From CAVVXN01 sp963772585 (lineage in GTDB: Bacteria; Planctomycetota; PLA2; JAEUHO01), in contig CAVYXV010000010.1 in NCBI GenBank assembly GCA_963772585.1, positions 620,001 through 684,000 on the forward strand: a stretch of 64,000 bases of DNA, read 5' to 3'. The position numbers were made by a program, and so were the translations under genes. Shown one piece after another: positions 28,195 through 37,732 of the stretch; positions within the stretch are counted from its first letter, which is position 1, and each line of letters starts with the position of its first letter. The notes below the pieces were generated by a model. That model was not told where the DNA came from, ran no database searches, and saw only the letters and a program-made list of their open reading frames with translations.

Positions 28195-30537
28195 CTACCG
28201 GCCCCGCGGCGCCGGGGCGATGGGCGTCGCGCTCGTGCCGCGTCGGCCGGGCGTGAGGGCGCGCAGGCGGGCGGCCCGCTCGGCGCGGAGCCGTTCCTGG
28301 CTCACGCCGGAGAAGCGCGTGGCCTCGAAGGCCCCGAGGCGGTCGAGGCGGTCCGAAGCGCTCCCCGAGCCGCGGATGCAGCCCGTGCAGGGGTCCTGGA
28401 CCTCGCAGGCCGGGAAGTAGGAGTTGAAGATCTCCGTCTGCCCGATCAACTGATCCGCCTTCTGCTTCCGCTTGCAGGACTCCTGGTCGAGGATCTCGAA
28501 GCCGCCGGGCTCGGACATGATCGTCGGCGTGAGGAAGAGGAAGAGGCTCGTCTCGCGGTTCGTGGAGTTCGTGCCCTGGAAGAGATACCCGAGGTAGGGG
28601 ATGTCGGCGAGCCACGGGGTGCGATCGATCGAGCTGTTCTGGGACTGGCCCAACAGACCGCCCAGCACGACCGTATGGCGGTCGGGGCAGGTGACGGCGG
28701 TGATCAGCTCGCGCTCGATCTGGTCGGCGGGGATCAGGGCGTCGCCGACCACCCGGGCCTCGCCGACGAAGGCGCCGACGACCAGCCTCAGGTTCAGCAG
28801 CAAGTAGTAGTTGTCGGCGATGTGCGGCGAGATCTGCAGGGTGACGCCCGCCTCCTGGTAGTCGCCGGCCGCCGCCGGTGATGTTGCCGCCCGAGGTGGT
28901 CGTGCTCTGTGACGTCGCCTGCTTGTCGAGGACCCGGATGATGGCCTCTTCGTTGTCCGCCGTCACGATGCTCGGGAGCTGCAGGATGCGCGTCTGGCTG
29001 ACGCTGTTCAGCAGGTTGAAGATGAGGGGGATCTGCCCGAGCGCGAAGATGCCGCCGACCAGGCCCGTCGGCGCGGCGCCGCCCTTGTTCACGAAGTTGG
29101 GGATGCGGTTCGTGAAGAAGGTGTCGCCGTCGGTGTCGGCGAAGTCGTCAGGCCGAAGGTCGTGAAGCCGAAGCCCGAGGCGGCGTTGTCGTTCACGAGG
29201 CCGGCGTCGTCGGCGACGCCCAGCTCGGCGGCCAGCCGGTAGGCGTCGTCGAGCGTGAGTTCGAGGAGCGCCGCCTCGATCAGCACCTGCGTCCTTCTTG
29301 ATGTCGATCTCCTCGATGATCCGCTTCAGCTCCTCGAACTGCCGGTGCGTCGCGGAGATGAGGAGGCTGTTGCTGTCCACGTCGGCGACGACGGCCGGCT
29401 TTTGCTCGTCGGTCGCGGCTCTGGCGCTGCCCGCGGGCTGGGGGTGGCTGCCGGTCCGGGGGCGGGCGCTGCTGCCGGTCGTGCCGAGGCCCTGGTTCGA
29501 CGTGCCGAAGAAGGTGGCTGGTCGATCAGTGTCTGCAGCACGTCGGCGGTCTCGTCCGCCTTGAGGTTCTTCAGCCTGATGACGTTGACCCGGTGTTGGA
29601 GATGTAGATGGGGACGTCGAGCTGGGCCACGACCTCCTGGATCTCCTCGATGTCGTCCTTCGTGCCGTAGACGATGATCTGGTTCGTCCGGTAGTCGCTG
29701 ATGATGCGCGGCTCGGGCTCCGCCTCGATGTCCTCCGAGCCCGGCTGGTTGCCCCGCTGGGGCCTCACGGTGGCCGTCACCCGTTCCTGCCCGGTGAAGA
29801 GGTCGACCAGGATGGGTTCGATCTCGTCGGCCGTGGCGTGGTTCAACTGGATGTACGCGGACGTGACCTGCTTGCCCTCGGGGTGGACGTCCATCTGCCT
29901 TGAGCAGCCGGTAGATCGCCACGACGTTCGGGGCGAAGTCGGTGACGACGATCGCCCGCGCCGCCGGGACCTCTGTGACGCTGCCGATGTTCTGCGGGGT
30001 GACGATGCGCTGCAGGGCGTTGCGGGCATCGCGCAGGCTCGTCATGTTCTCGACGCGCATGGTGGTGGTCACGAAGAGGCCGTCCATGCCCTCGTACTCG
30101 GCGAGGTTCTCCGGCGTGAGATCGATGTAGCGGGGTTTCAGCCGGAGGATGTTCGTGGTCGCCCGCGCGTCGATGACGATGTAGACCTCGTAGCCCTGGG
30201 GACCGACGGGGATCACGACCAGCTCGTAGAAGGTGAGGAGCGCGCGCACCACCTCGAAGAGCTTGCCCCGGGGGGCGCTCAGGTCGGCGGCGCCGACGAT
30301 CGTGCCGTCCTTGATGGCGCGGCTCTTCGGGTCCCAGTAGAGGGGCATCTCCGTCACGCGGCCGACCGCCTTGAGGAACTCCTCCATCGGGATGGGGTCC
30401 TTCATGACGATCCTGACGCCGCCGTCCTCGTCCTCGGCGTTGGCCAGGTGATGGGGTAGCAGCACCGCCCCGAGGAACAGGAGGGCCATGACGCCCAGGA
30501 CAGCGAACGTCTTGCCGGCGGTCCTCGAAGTCTGCAT
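28195..30537 (-). pseudogene. gspD: Type II secretin GspD, reading frame broken at about six places
   Basis: Starts at ATG 30537 with a signal peptide (VLGVMALLFLGAVLLPHHLA). N0/N-domain parts follow: MKDPIPMEEFLKAVGRVTEM, then VTDFAPNVVAIYRLL, then IISDYRTNQIIVYG and NSLLISATHRQFEELKRII. The secretin core has QVLIEAALLELTLDDAYRLA-like and ILQLPSIVTADNEEAIIRV, and the C-terminal part has DRHTVVLGGLLGQSQ and WLADIPYLGYLFQGT. Frames change near 29892, 29593, 29520, 29292, 29150 and 28877, each by one or two bases. Domains stay in order. GspD forms the outer-membrane channel. A tail with CEVQDPCTGC and an Arg/Ala-rich end is unusual. Confidence 0.85.
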
Positions 30538-30739
30538 GGTGGGTCGGCCTCCCCGCCCGCCGGGTCCGCGCGCCCGGAAGTGCGGTCCATTGGACGGGGG
30601 AAGTGTCACGCCTTCTTCCCTGGAGAACCCACATCCGGGGTTCGGGGGAGGCCGGGTGCGGCCGAAAGTCCGAGTCCCGGTGACGGCGCCGTGACCCACC
30701 CCCCCTCGGAGAGCCCGTCCGGCGGGCGGGCGGCTTTCC

Positions 30740-30768
30740 TTGACCGCTGCCCGCGAGCGGCCTACCTT
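30740..30768 (+). promoter_or_regulatory. Sigma-70-like promoter of rpsU
   Basis: TTGACC, 17 bp, TACCTT, followed 28 bp later by the rpsU ATG. The spacer sequence CTGCCCGCGAG closely resembles that of the 19.5 kb promoter. Confidence 0.6.
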
Positions 30769-30795
30769 CGCCCGTTTCCACCCGCAGGAGTGCTC

Positions 30796-31005
30796 ATGGC
30801 GGTGCGTGTCCAGGCGAAATCGAACGAGCCGTTGGAGAAGACCCTCCGCCGGCTGCGCAAGATCTGCAACAACGAGGGGATCACCCGCGAGATCAAGCGC
30901 CACGCCTACTACGAGAAGCCCAGCGAGCGGCGCCGGCGCCGTGCCCGCGAGCGCCTGAAGACCATCCGCCTCGCCCAGAAGGCGCAGGAACTCCTCGGCG
31001 GCTGA
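30796..31005 (+). CDS. rpsU: 30S ribosomal protein S21
   Basis: 69 residues from ATG 30796 with AGGAG five bases upstream. The sequence VRVQAKSNEPLEKTLRRLRK, then GITREIKRHAYYEKPSERRR, is typical of bS21, which sits near the anti-Shine-Dalgarno end of 16S rRNA and helps initiation. It is alone in its promoter unit, divergent from the secretion operon. Confidence 0.97.
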   Translation: MAVRVQAKSNEPLEKTLRRLRKICNNEGITREIKRHAYYEKPSERRRRRARERLKTIRLAQKAQELLGG

Positions 31006-31039
31006 GCCTGCCTCCGCCATCCAACCTTCTCCCCGGGGC

Positions 31040-34000
31040 ATGGCCCTTCCCACGACGCCCGCGCGATCCCGCCTGCCCGCCCTCCTCCTCGTCGTCGCGG
31101 TCTTTGCGACCGGCGCGACCGCCCTCGCCTACGAAGTCGCCTGGTCGCGTGGTCTGGTCGTCGTCCTGGGCGCCACGGCGACCACCGCCGCCGTCGTCCT
31201 CGCCGTCTTCGTGGGGTCCCTCGGGCTCGGGGCGCGGTGGGGGGGCGCGCGGGCCGAGCGCCACGCGCGGCCGCTGGCCTTCTACGGGGTGTTGGAGCTC
31301 CTCGCCGCGGCCTGGGCCCTCCTCGCGCTCCTCGTGGTCGAGCACGTCGTCGGACCGCTCTACCTCGCGCTGGCCCCCCCGCTCCCCGCGGCCCTTCACC
31401 TCCCCCTCCGCGTCGTGCTCGCCGCCCTCGTCGTCGCGCCCGGAGCGACGCTCCTCGGCGCGACCCTGCCTGCGCTGGTCCGCCACTGGGTCCGGACGGA
31501 AGGCGGGACCGGACGCGGTACCGCCTGGCTCTACGGGGCGAACACGCTCGGCGCGGTGCTCGGCGCCCTCGCGACGGGGTTCTTCCTGATCGAGGCGGCG
31601 GGCATCCCGGGCACGCTCGCGCTCGCCGCGGGCGCCGCCGCCCTCGTCGGCGGGGGCGCGTTCCTGGTCGGGTGGCGGCTCCCCGCACGGGCGATCGCGG
31701 AAGGACCGCGGGCTCCTGCCGACCCGCGGCGCCTGCGCGCCGCCGTCTTCGCCGCGGCGCTCTGCGGTCTTGTCGGCCTCGGCGTCGAGATCGCGGGCTT
31801 CCGCGTGCTCGTCTTCTTCGTCGAGGGGTTCACGGCGACCTTCGCCGCCATGCTCGGCGTCTTCGTGTTCGGGCTCGGCGCGGGGAGCCTGCTCGTCGGC
31901 CCGTGGGTGGCGCGGAGCCGCCGGCCCGAGCGGTGGCTCGCGGTGCTCCTGGGGCTTCTCGCCGCCGCGCTCGTCGTCGAACTCGTGCTCGTGGTCCCCG
32001 GGCTCGAGCCGTGGATGCGGGCCATCAAGGCCGACGTCTACCGCGCCGTCGCCTCCCCCGTGGCCGGGTTGGAGCAGGCCGCGCTTCTCGGTTCGTTGGC
32101 CGTCCTCCTCCTCCCGGCGTTCCTCATGGGCGCGACCTTCGCGTTGACCGTCCGGCACGCGGAGCTGGCGGGTCTCGCCCCCGGCGAGGCCGTCGGCCGG
32201 ATCTACCTCGCGAACAGCGCCGGGACGCTCTTGGCGCCCTTCCTCGTGACGTTCCTCTTCGTGCCGTGGATGGGGCCGGAGGGTGCGTGGGGCGAGATCG
32301 CGCTGATCGCGGCGGGGGCCGCGGGGGCGGTCGTGCTCTTCCGGCGTACGCCCCTCCTCGCCGGGGGCGTCGTGCTCGCGGCGGCGGCGCTCGGCGCCCT
32401 CTGGCTGCCCTCCGCCGAGCCGGGACGCGCGCTCGTCGAGGCGAGCCACGTCCTTCGGGGGCGTACCGACCGACGGGCGCTCCGCGTGGACAGCGACCCC
32501 GTCACGACGGCCAGCGTCGTCGAGACGCGGGACGGCGAGCGGATCCTCTACACGGACGACTTCGCCGCGGCCGCGACCGGGCGGCACTACCGCTACATGC
32601 GCATGCTCGGCCACCTGCCGGTGTTGCTCGCCAAGGACCCGGAGAACGCCCTGGTGATCGCGTTCGGCACGGGCACGACCGCCGGGGCCGTCGCCGCGCA
32701 CGACGAGGTGAAGCGTCTGGAGGTCGTGGAGGTGAGCCGCGCGGTCCTCGGTCTCGCGCCGTTCTTCGAGAAGGCGAACCGCGGCGTCCTCTCCGATCCC
32801 CGGACCCGCGTCCTCCACGACGACGGGCGGAACGTGCTGCTCCTCCACGAGCCCGACCTCGACGTGATCACGCTCGAACCCCTGATGCCCTATTCGCCGG
32901 CGGGGCTGCCCTTCTACACGAAGGACTTCTACGAGCTGGCCAAGGCCCGCTTGCGGGAGGGCGGCGTGCTCTGCCAGTGGGTCCCCGTGCACGCGATGCC
33001 GGCCGGGCTCTACGCCCAACTCGTGAAGACGTTTTTCGAGGTGTTCCCCGACGGGTCGCTCTGGTTCTTCGAGCAGTCGAGCGCCCTGATCGGCCGTCGG
33101 GGCGACGCGGCGCCCGACGCGGCGACGGTGGCGCAGCGGCGCGCGCGGGTCGCAGACGATCTCGCCGCCGCGGGGCTCGGCACGGCCGACGCCTTCGCAG
33201 CCGCCTGGATCGCCAGCGGCCCCGTGGTGTCCGCAACGGCGGGGCCGTCGGCCGCGTGGCCGCGGCGGACCGTCACGGACATGGATCCGTACCCGGAGTT
33301 CTTCCCCACGCCGCGAGCGCCGCTCCTGACGCCGTACCTCTCGAACACGCTCGGCTGGATGCGCTCGCTCGTCGCCCCGAAGGATCGCCCGCCGATCCCC
33401 TTCGAAGGCGACGCGGCGCACCGCGTCCTCGTCCGAGGCGCCACGGCGCGGGCGCTGGAGGGGCGGATCGCCGACGCGCTCGCCGGCCGGCTCGCGATAC
33501 GGAACGCCCGACGGGCGGTCACCGAGGCCGAGGCCCGGGCCGAGCTCCAGGCCTGGCGCGACGCCGAGGCGGCGTACGCCGACGCCGTGGACGTCCTGGA
33601 GGGGGATCGCGTGCTCCTCTGGCGGCGCGCGCGTGCGGCCGGCCGACTGGCGCTGGCCGAGCTCCGCTACGTCGCGCCCGAGGCCCGTCCCGCCGAGGAG
33701 CGCCCGACGCTCCTCGCCCGCCTGGACGGGCACCTCGGCGCCGCGCTCGCCCTGGAGACGCCCGACGTGGAGGCCTCGGAACGTCTGCCCGTCCTGCTGG
33801 GTCGCATCCGGATGGAACTCGGGCTCGGTCGCTGCGACGACGCGGCGCACCTCCTCGCCGCCGAGCGGGACCGCTTCGAGGGCGCGGACCGCCGCCGGCT
33901 CGAGGAGATCGCCGACGCCTTGAAGGCGTACGCCGCCGACGGTACGCGTCCCGAGGGGAAGGCGATGGCGGGGCTCTTCGCCGGCGCGGTGCCGTGTGGA

Positions 34001-34591
34001 GCGTCGGGCGTGGGGCGGATCGCCCCCGCGATCCAGGACCTCAGGGACGCCGTGGACGCCCCGTGGGTGTCGCCGCGGTCCGACCGCCGCGTGCGGCTCG
34101 CCGCCGGCGCGCTCCTCGACGCCGCCCGCGAGGCGCGGCTGGGCGAGGAGGCGGCGCGGCGCGTCGAAGCGCTCCGGGGAAACAGCGTCGCGTCCCGTGC
34201 GATCCTCGCGGCACTGCTCGAGGCCCTCGAGCCCGCGCGGCGACCGCTCGACGCGATGCTCGCCTCCGACGACGCCGCCCAGGTCGCCGCGGCGCTGAGG
34301 GAGGCGGGCGTACGCGCCCTCCTCGCGCGCCACGAGAAGGCGGTGAAGCGGGCGGCCGCCTCGGACGAGCCGACCGTGCGCGTGGCCGTGGCCGACGCCG
34401 TCGCCGCCGACGGTAGCGACGCGGCCCTCCGCATGGCCGTCGGCCTCCTCGAGGATCCGGTCGAGCGGGTGCGTGTCGCCGCCGGGACCGCGTTCGTCCA
34501 CCGCTTCCCCGACGAGATGGCGTCGTACGACCCCTACGGGGACGCCGACCAACGCCACGGGGTCGTCGCCGAGATCCGCAAGCGCCTGTGA
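31040..34591 (+). CDS. Fused membrane transporter/spermidine synthase-like protein with HEAT-like tail
   Basis: 1183 residues. The first 430 hold about a dozen membrane segments starting LLLVVAVFATGATALAYEVA, the usual start of fused MFS/spermidine synthase proteins. Residues about 480-680 are an aminopropyltransferase-like SAM fold: VIAFGTGTTAGAV, EVVEVSRAVLGLAPFF, DPRTRVLHDDGRNVLL, and LEPLMPYSPAGLPFYTKDFY. The catalytic D of true spermidine synthases is E here (LEP), as in the fused family, so polyamine synthesis is doubtful. The last 400 residues are helical repeats. Start ATG 31040 lacks a clear ribosome site and lies 34 bp after rpsU. Confidence 0.85.
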   Translation: MALPTTPARSRLPALLLVVAVFATGATALAYEVAWSRGLVVVLGATATTAAVVLAVFVGSLGLGARWGGARAERHARPLAFYGVLELLAAAWALLALLVVEHVVGPLYLALAPPLPAALHLPLRVVLAALVVAPGATLLGATLPALVRHWVRTEGGTGRGTAWLYGANTLGAVLGALATGFFLIEAAGIPGTLALAAGAAALVGGGAFLVGWRLPARAIAEGPRAPADPRRLRAAVFAAALCGLVGLGVEIAGFRVLVFFVEGFTATFAAMLGVFVFGLGAGSLLVGPWVARSRRPERWLAVLLGLLAAALVVELVLVVPGLEPWMRAIKADVYRAVASPVAGLEQAALLGSLAVLLLPAFLMGATFALTVRHAELAGLAPGEAVGRIYLANSAGTLLAPFLVTFLFVPWMGPEGAWGEIALIAAGAAGAVVLFRRTPLLAGGVVLAAAALGALWLPSAEPGRALVEASHVLRGRTDRRALRVDSDPVTTASVVETRDGERILYTDDFAAAATGRHYRYMRMLGHLPVLLAKDPENALVIAFGTGTTAGAVAAHDEVKRLEVVEVSRAVLGLAPFFEKANRGVLSDPRTRVLHDDGRNVLLLHEPDLDVITLEPLMPYSPAGLPFYTKDFYELAKARLREGGVLCQWVPVHAMPAGLYAQLVKTFFEVFPDGSLWFFEQSSALIGRRGDAAPDAATVAQRRARVADDLAAAGLGTADAFAAAWIASGPVVSATAGPSAAWPRRTVTDMDPYPEFFPTPRAPLLTPYLSNTLGWMRSLVAPKDRPPIPFEGDAAHRVLVRGATARALEGRIADALAGRLAIRNARRAVTEAEARAELQAWRDAEAAYADAVDVLEGDRVLLWRRARAAGRLALAELRYVAPEARPAEERPTLLARLDGHLGAALALETPDVEASERLPVLLGRIRMELGLGRCDDAAHLLAAERDRFEGADRRRLEEIADALKAYAADGTRPEGKAMAGLFAGAVPCGASGVGRIAPAIQDLRDAVDAPWVSPRSDRRVRLAAGALLDAAREARLGEEAARRVEALRGNSVASRAILAALLEALEPARRPLDAMLASDDAAQVAAALREAGVRALLARHEKAVKRAAASDEPTVRVAVADAVAADGSDAALRMAVGLLEDPVERVRVAAGTAFVHRFPDEMASYDPYGDADQRHGVVAEIRKRL

Positions 34592-34674
34592 ACGCGCGTA
34601 CGGCGCGTACGGAGCCATGCTCCGAATCCAGCCGGTCGCCGAACGGAGCCGGGCCCTGGCGGAAGAGAGGTACG

Positions 34675-36618
34675 ATGCGGAGCCTGGCTCCGTCCGTCTC
34701 CCGCCGGCTGCTCCTCCTCGTGGTCGTCCTGGCCGCCGGCGCCGTCTTCCTGCTGCTGCATGACGACAGGCGGCCGGCCGCGACCGGCGGGGACACCGCG
34801 GCGCCGCCCGCCCCGCACGCCATCCAGCTCGTCGGCCACGCCGACGCGGCGCCGCCGCCGTCGCTCGACGAGCTGATGCGCCGTCTGTACGCGGCGGGGG
34901 ACGCGGATGCCCTGGCGAGCGCGCGTACGGCCCTGCGTCGGCGGGCACAGGAGGACCCGACGGTCCTGGCGGTCGTCCTCCAGAAGCTGCGCGAGCTGTC
35001 CGCGACGGACGGGCGTCCTCGCGACTGGGATCTCTGGCGCGGCTGCTTCTACACCCTGGCCGCCCTCGGCCCGCCCGGTGTGGACGAGCTTGCGAACCTC
35101 CTGCTGGAGCCGTTGCCGCCCGCCGGCGAGTGCCGCGATCAGGCGCTCGCGGCACTCGCCAGCATCGGACCGGAGGCCGCCGGAGCCGTGCCCGCACTTC
35201 TGGCATTGACGGTCGCCGCCCCGGACCACGCCTTCGAGGCGATCCGCGTGCTCGGAGAGGTGGGCCCGGGGGCCGCCGCCGCCGCGCCCCGGTTGCACGC
35301 GATCCTGCGCCCGCCCGTGGACGACCGGCTGGCGGCCGTGGCAGCGCCGTCCCTCCTGCGGATCGTGGGGCCGACGCCCGAGGTGCTCGCCACCTTCCGG
35401 GACGCCATCGAGGACGAGGCGACGGAAGCGCGAGCTCCCGTCATCCGGGCCCTTGCGGAGGCGGGGCCCGCCGCCGCGCCGCTCGCGGACCTGCTGGTGT
35501 CTCTCCTCGACGACATCGAGCGGCGGGTCGTGATCGCGGCCGCGCGCACCCTCGGGGTGATGGGCGACGCCTCTCCCGACATCGTCGCGGCACTACGCGA
35601 CGCTCTCGAAGAGGGAATCGCGGCGGCGGCCCCCTCGCTGGCGGCCCTCGGCGAGCCGGGCATGGCCGCGCTCGAGACCGTGGCCGCCCACGGCGACGAC
35701 GTCAGCGACCGCCTGGAGGCGATGGCGGCGATGGAGCAGGCGGGGCGCAGCCTCGCGCCCCTCGCTGCGGACCTGGTCGGCATCGTGGGTGGCAAGGAGG
35801 AGTGGGCCTATCGCGGTCAAGCGCTCGGGATGCTCGCTCGCCTCCCTCCGTCCGCCCAGGACGAACGGGTGCTGGCGTTCCTCGAGGGGCGGCTCGACGA
35901 TCCGCGGGCGCGGGCCTTGGCGATCTACGCGCTTGCGCGCCACCCCGACGCGGCCGCCCGCCAGGTCCTCCTCGCGTGGGCCGCGAAGGCCGACGATGCG
36001 GGGCGCTGCAGCGTGGGGGCGTCCCTGCGCCTCGGCGGACGCGACGTGGAGGCGGGTACCGCCCTCCTCTTCGAAGTGGCGAGGAACGGCACGGACCTTC
36101 CCACGGTGCGCAACGCAATCTGGATCCTGCTGACGCAGGATCCCAAGGCGTCGCTCTCTCCCGTGCTCGACGCCCTCGAGCCGAGGGTGGCGCGGAACGA
36201 GCCGGTCCTCTCCCGGATGGTCCTGCGGGCGATCACCCTCTCGGGGGGCGAAGGCGCGCGCGTCGTGCCGATCCTGCTCCGTGCGTTTCCCGATCGGGCG
36301 GTGCGGTTCAGCGTCGCCGGTGGGCTCGCGCAGTTCCCCGCCCAGGCATCCCAGAGCGTGCCCGCGCTGCTCCAGGCATGCCTCGACTTCCTCGCGGACC
36401 TCTGCTCTGGCGCCGGGCGGTTGCAGGTCTCCGGCCCCCCGGGCACGGAGGCCGACCGTTCCATTCGCCCGTACCTGCCCGCGGTCTGCGTCTCCGCTCT
36501 CGAGACGCTGGGACCCCGGTGGGAGGGAACATCCGACGCCCTGGAGAAGACGATCGCCGCCGCGCCGCCGGACGCGCGTCCTCTCTTCGAGGCGCTCCGG
36601 TCCCGGATCGTCCGCTGA
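34675..36618 (+). CDS. Membrane-anchored HEAT-repeat protein
   Basis: 647 residues from ATG 34675 with GAGAGG upstream. A single anchor is at residues 10-30 (RRLLLLVVVLAAGAVFLLLH). The rest is a solenoid of alpha-helical HEAT/PBS-lyase-like repeats, for example ALAALASIGPEAAGAVPALL, AIRVLGEVGPGAAAAAPRLH, and ALAEAGPAAAPLADLLVSLL. Such proteins act as binding scaffolds. It follows the fused transporter gene by 83 bp, whose tail is also HEAT-like, so the two may share an operon. Repeat copy B begins 10 bp after its stop. Confidence 0.85.
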   Translation: MRSLAPSVSRRLLLLVVVLAAGAVFLLLHDDRRPAATGGDTAAPPAPHAIQLVGHADAAPPPSLDELMRRLYAAGDADALASARTALRRRAQEDPTVLAVVLQKLRELSATDGRPRDWDLWRGCFYTLAALGPPGVDELANLLLEPLPPAGECRDQALAALASIGPEAAGAVPALLALTVAAPDHAFEAIRVLGEVGPGAAAAAPRLHAILRPPVDDRLAAVAAPSLLRIVGPTPEVLATFRDAIEDEATEARAPVIRALAEAGPAAAPLADLLVSLLDDIERRVVIAAARTLGVMGDASPDIVAALRDALEEGIAAAAPSLAALGEPGMAALETVAAHGDDVSDRLEAMAAMEQAGRSLAPLAADLVGIVGGKEEWAYRGQALGMLARLPPSAQDERVLAFLEGRLDDPRARALAIYALARHPDAAARQVLLAWAAKADDAGRCSVGASLRLGGRDVEAGTALLFEVARNGTDLPTVRNAIWILLTQDPKASLSPVLDALEPRVARNEPVLSRMVLRAITLSGGEGARVVPILLRAFPDRAVRFSVAGGLAQFPAQASQSVPALLQACLDFLADLCSGAGRLQVSGPPGTEADRSIRPYLPAVCVSALETLGPRWEGTSDALEKTIAAAPPDARPLFEALRSRIVR

Positions 36619-36627
36619 CCGGCGGGC

Positions 36628-36857
36628 GCGCCGGGCGTGCCGGACCTTCCCATTCACGAGGCCGTGCGGCGCGCTGGCCGGGGGGCGATCGGCCCCCTTC
36701 GTCCTCCTTGCGTACGGTCGTACGCGGCGTCGTCCTCATGGGGCCTCCGGCTCCCCGTCCAGCGCGCCGATCGGGGGCGAACGCCGCGGAGGGATACCCT
36801 CTCGGGGTCCCGACGGGCGTGTTCCTCGGCACGCGAACGTGCGACGCAGGACACTGG
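36628..36857 (+). repeat. 230-bp repeat family, copy B (inverted relative to copies A and C)
   Basis: The inverted copy aligns with A and C over its whole length, including the GCGTACGACCGTACGC palindrome and the GGGGG/CCCCC hairpin. Ends are worn: CAGTGTCCTG is kept at one end, but the other shows CCGGGCGTGCC instead of CTAGTGTGCC. It lies just after the stop of the HEAT gene. Confidence 0.75.
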
Positions 36858-37035
36858 GGGCCCGGCCGGGATTGAGTGTTGAGAAAGACGCTTCGCTACG
36901 CGTCGGATGTGGTCATGACGAGGGAGCGGATCCTCCAGGCGTAGCACCAGCTACGCCGAGGAATTCGCGACCGAGGAAGGGCCGCAGACGGCGTGGAGGC
37001 GAGTGGAAAGGGCGACCGTCATTCACGGACGGGCC
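36858..37035. other. Gap with a small hairpin
   Basis: No gene seen. GGCGTAG and CTACGCC (36938-36957) form a 7-bp stem with a 6-nt loop. The stretch is less GC-rich than its surroundings and follows repeat copy B. Confidence 0.35.
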
Positions 37036-37722
37036 CTAGGTCGGCAGGTGGCGGGAGAACCAGGTGCGGACGAGGGGGCCGGCGGGGGCGAGGAGGTCGT
37101 GGCCCGCTTCGAGGGCGTGGGACTCGAGGTCGAGGCCCGCCTGCTCCATCGCCTCGACGAGCGCGTGCGCGTACGCCGGAGGATAGCCCGTGTCCTCGGT
37201 GCCGTGGATCCACAGCACCGGCTTCCCGGCGAGTCGGGGGAGGTTCTCGCGGTAGGGAAGCGCGAGACCGCCGGCCAGGCCGACGACGCCGGCGATCCGC
37301 TCCGGGTGCGAGAGCGCGAAGTGGAGCGCCACGCCCGCTCCCTGGCTGTAGCCGAGCAGGAACACCCGGGTCGGGTCCACGTCGCGGGTGGGGAGGACCT
37401 CGCCGAGGACGGCGCCGAGGAAGGCGTCGTTCCTCGCGTCGAACGGCTCGCGCGGCAGTTTCGCGATCCAAGCGTGGGCGACGGCGTCGGCCTCGTCGAG
37501 CGGTCGGCGCCCGCGCCGGTAGAACTGGGACGGTCCTTCCGGCACGACCGTCACCGCCCCGGGGGCGAGATCCCGCACGGTCTCGCGCCACGGTCCCAGG
37601 GGAAGGCCGTAGCCGTGAACGGCGATCACGCAAGCGGCGGGGTGCGGGGCGTCCGCCGCGGGCTCGTCGATCCAGGCGTGGCCGACCGACGCGTAGCGGA
37701 CGGCGATCCGGTCGGGCTCCAT
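37036..37722 (-). CDS. Alpha/beta-hydrolase (carboxylesterase/phospholipase type)
   Basis: 228 residues, cytoplasmic. The nucleophile elbow is GYSQG with S126, the acid is in WIHGTEDTGYPP and the catalytic histidine in EAGHDLL. An oxyanion-hole strand VIAVHGYGLPLG is near the N-terminus. This is the layout of the small dienelactone-hydrolase/acyl-protein thioesterase-like esterases. Substrate is unknown. It lies 10 bp after the tsaC fusion on the same strand, so both probably belong to one transcript. Confidence 0.88.
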   Translation of the reverse strand: MEPDRIAVRYASVGHAWIDEPAADAPHPAACVIAVHGYGLPLGPWRETVRDLAPGAVTVVPEGPSQFYRRGRRPLDEADAVAHAWIAKLPREPFDARNDAFLGAVLGEVLPTRDVDPTRVFLLGYSQGAGVALHFALSHPERIAGVVGLAGGLALPYRENLPRLAGKPVLWIHGTEDTGYPPAYAHALVEAMEQAGLDLESHALEAGHDLLAPAGPLVRTWFSRHLPT

Positions 37723-37732
37723 CGAGCCCCCC

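Noticed and set aside
29326..31053. A minus-strand frame starting beyond rpsU as the gspD start
   Set aside because: The real signal peptide begins at ATG 30537; upstream sequence overlaps rpsU and its promoter and is not protein-like.
36858..37035. A gene in the gap after repeat copy B
   Set aside because: A frame reads AEEFATEEGPQTAWRRVER but has no start, ribosome site or recognised relative.
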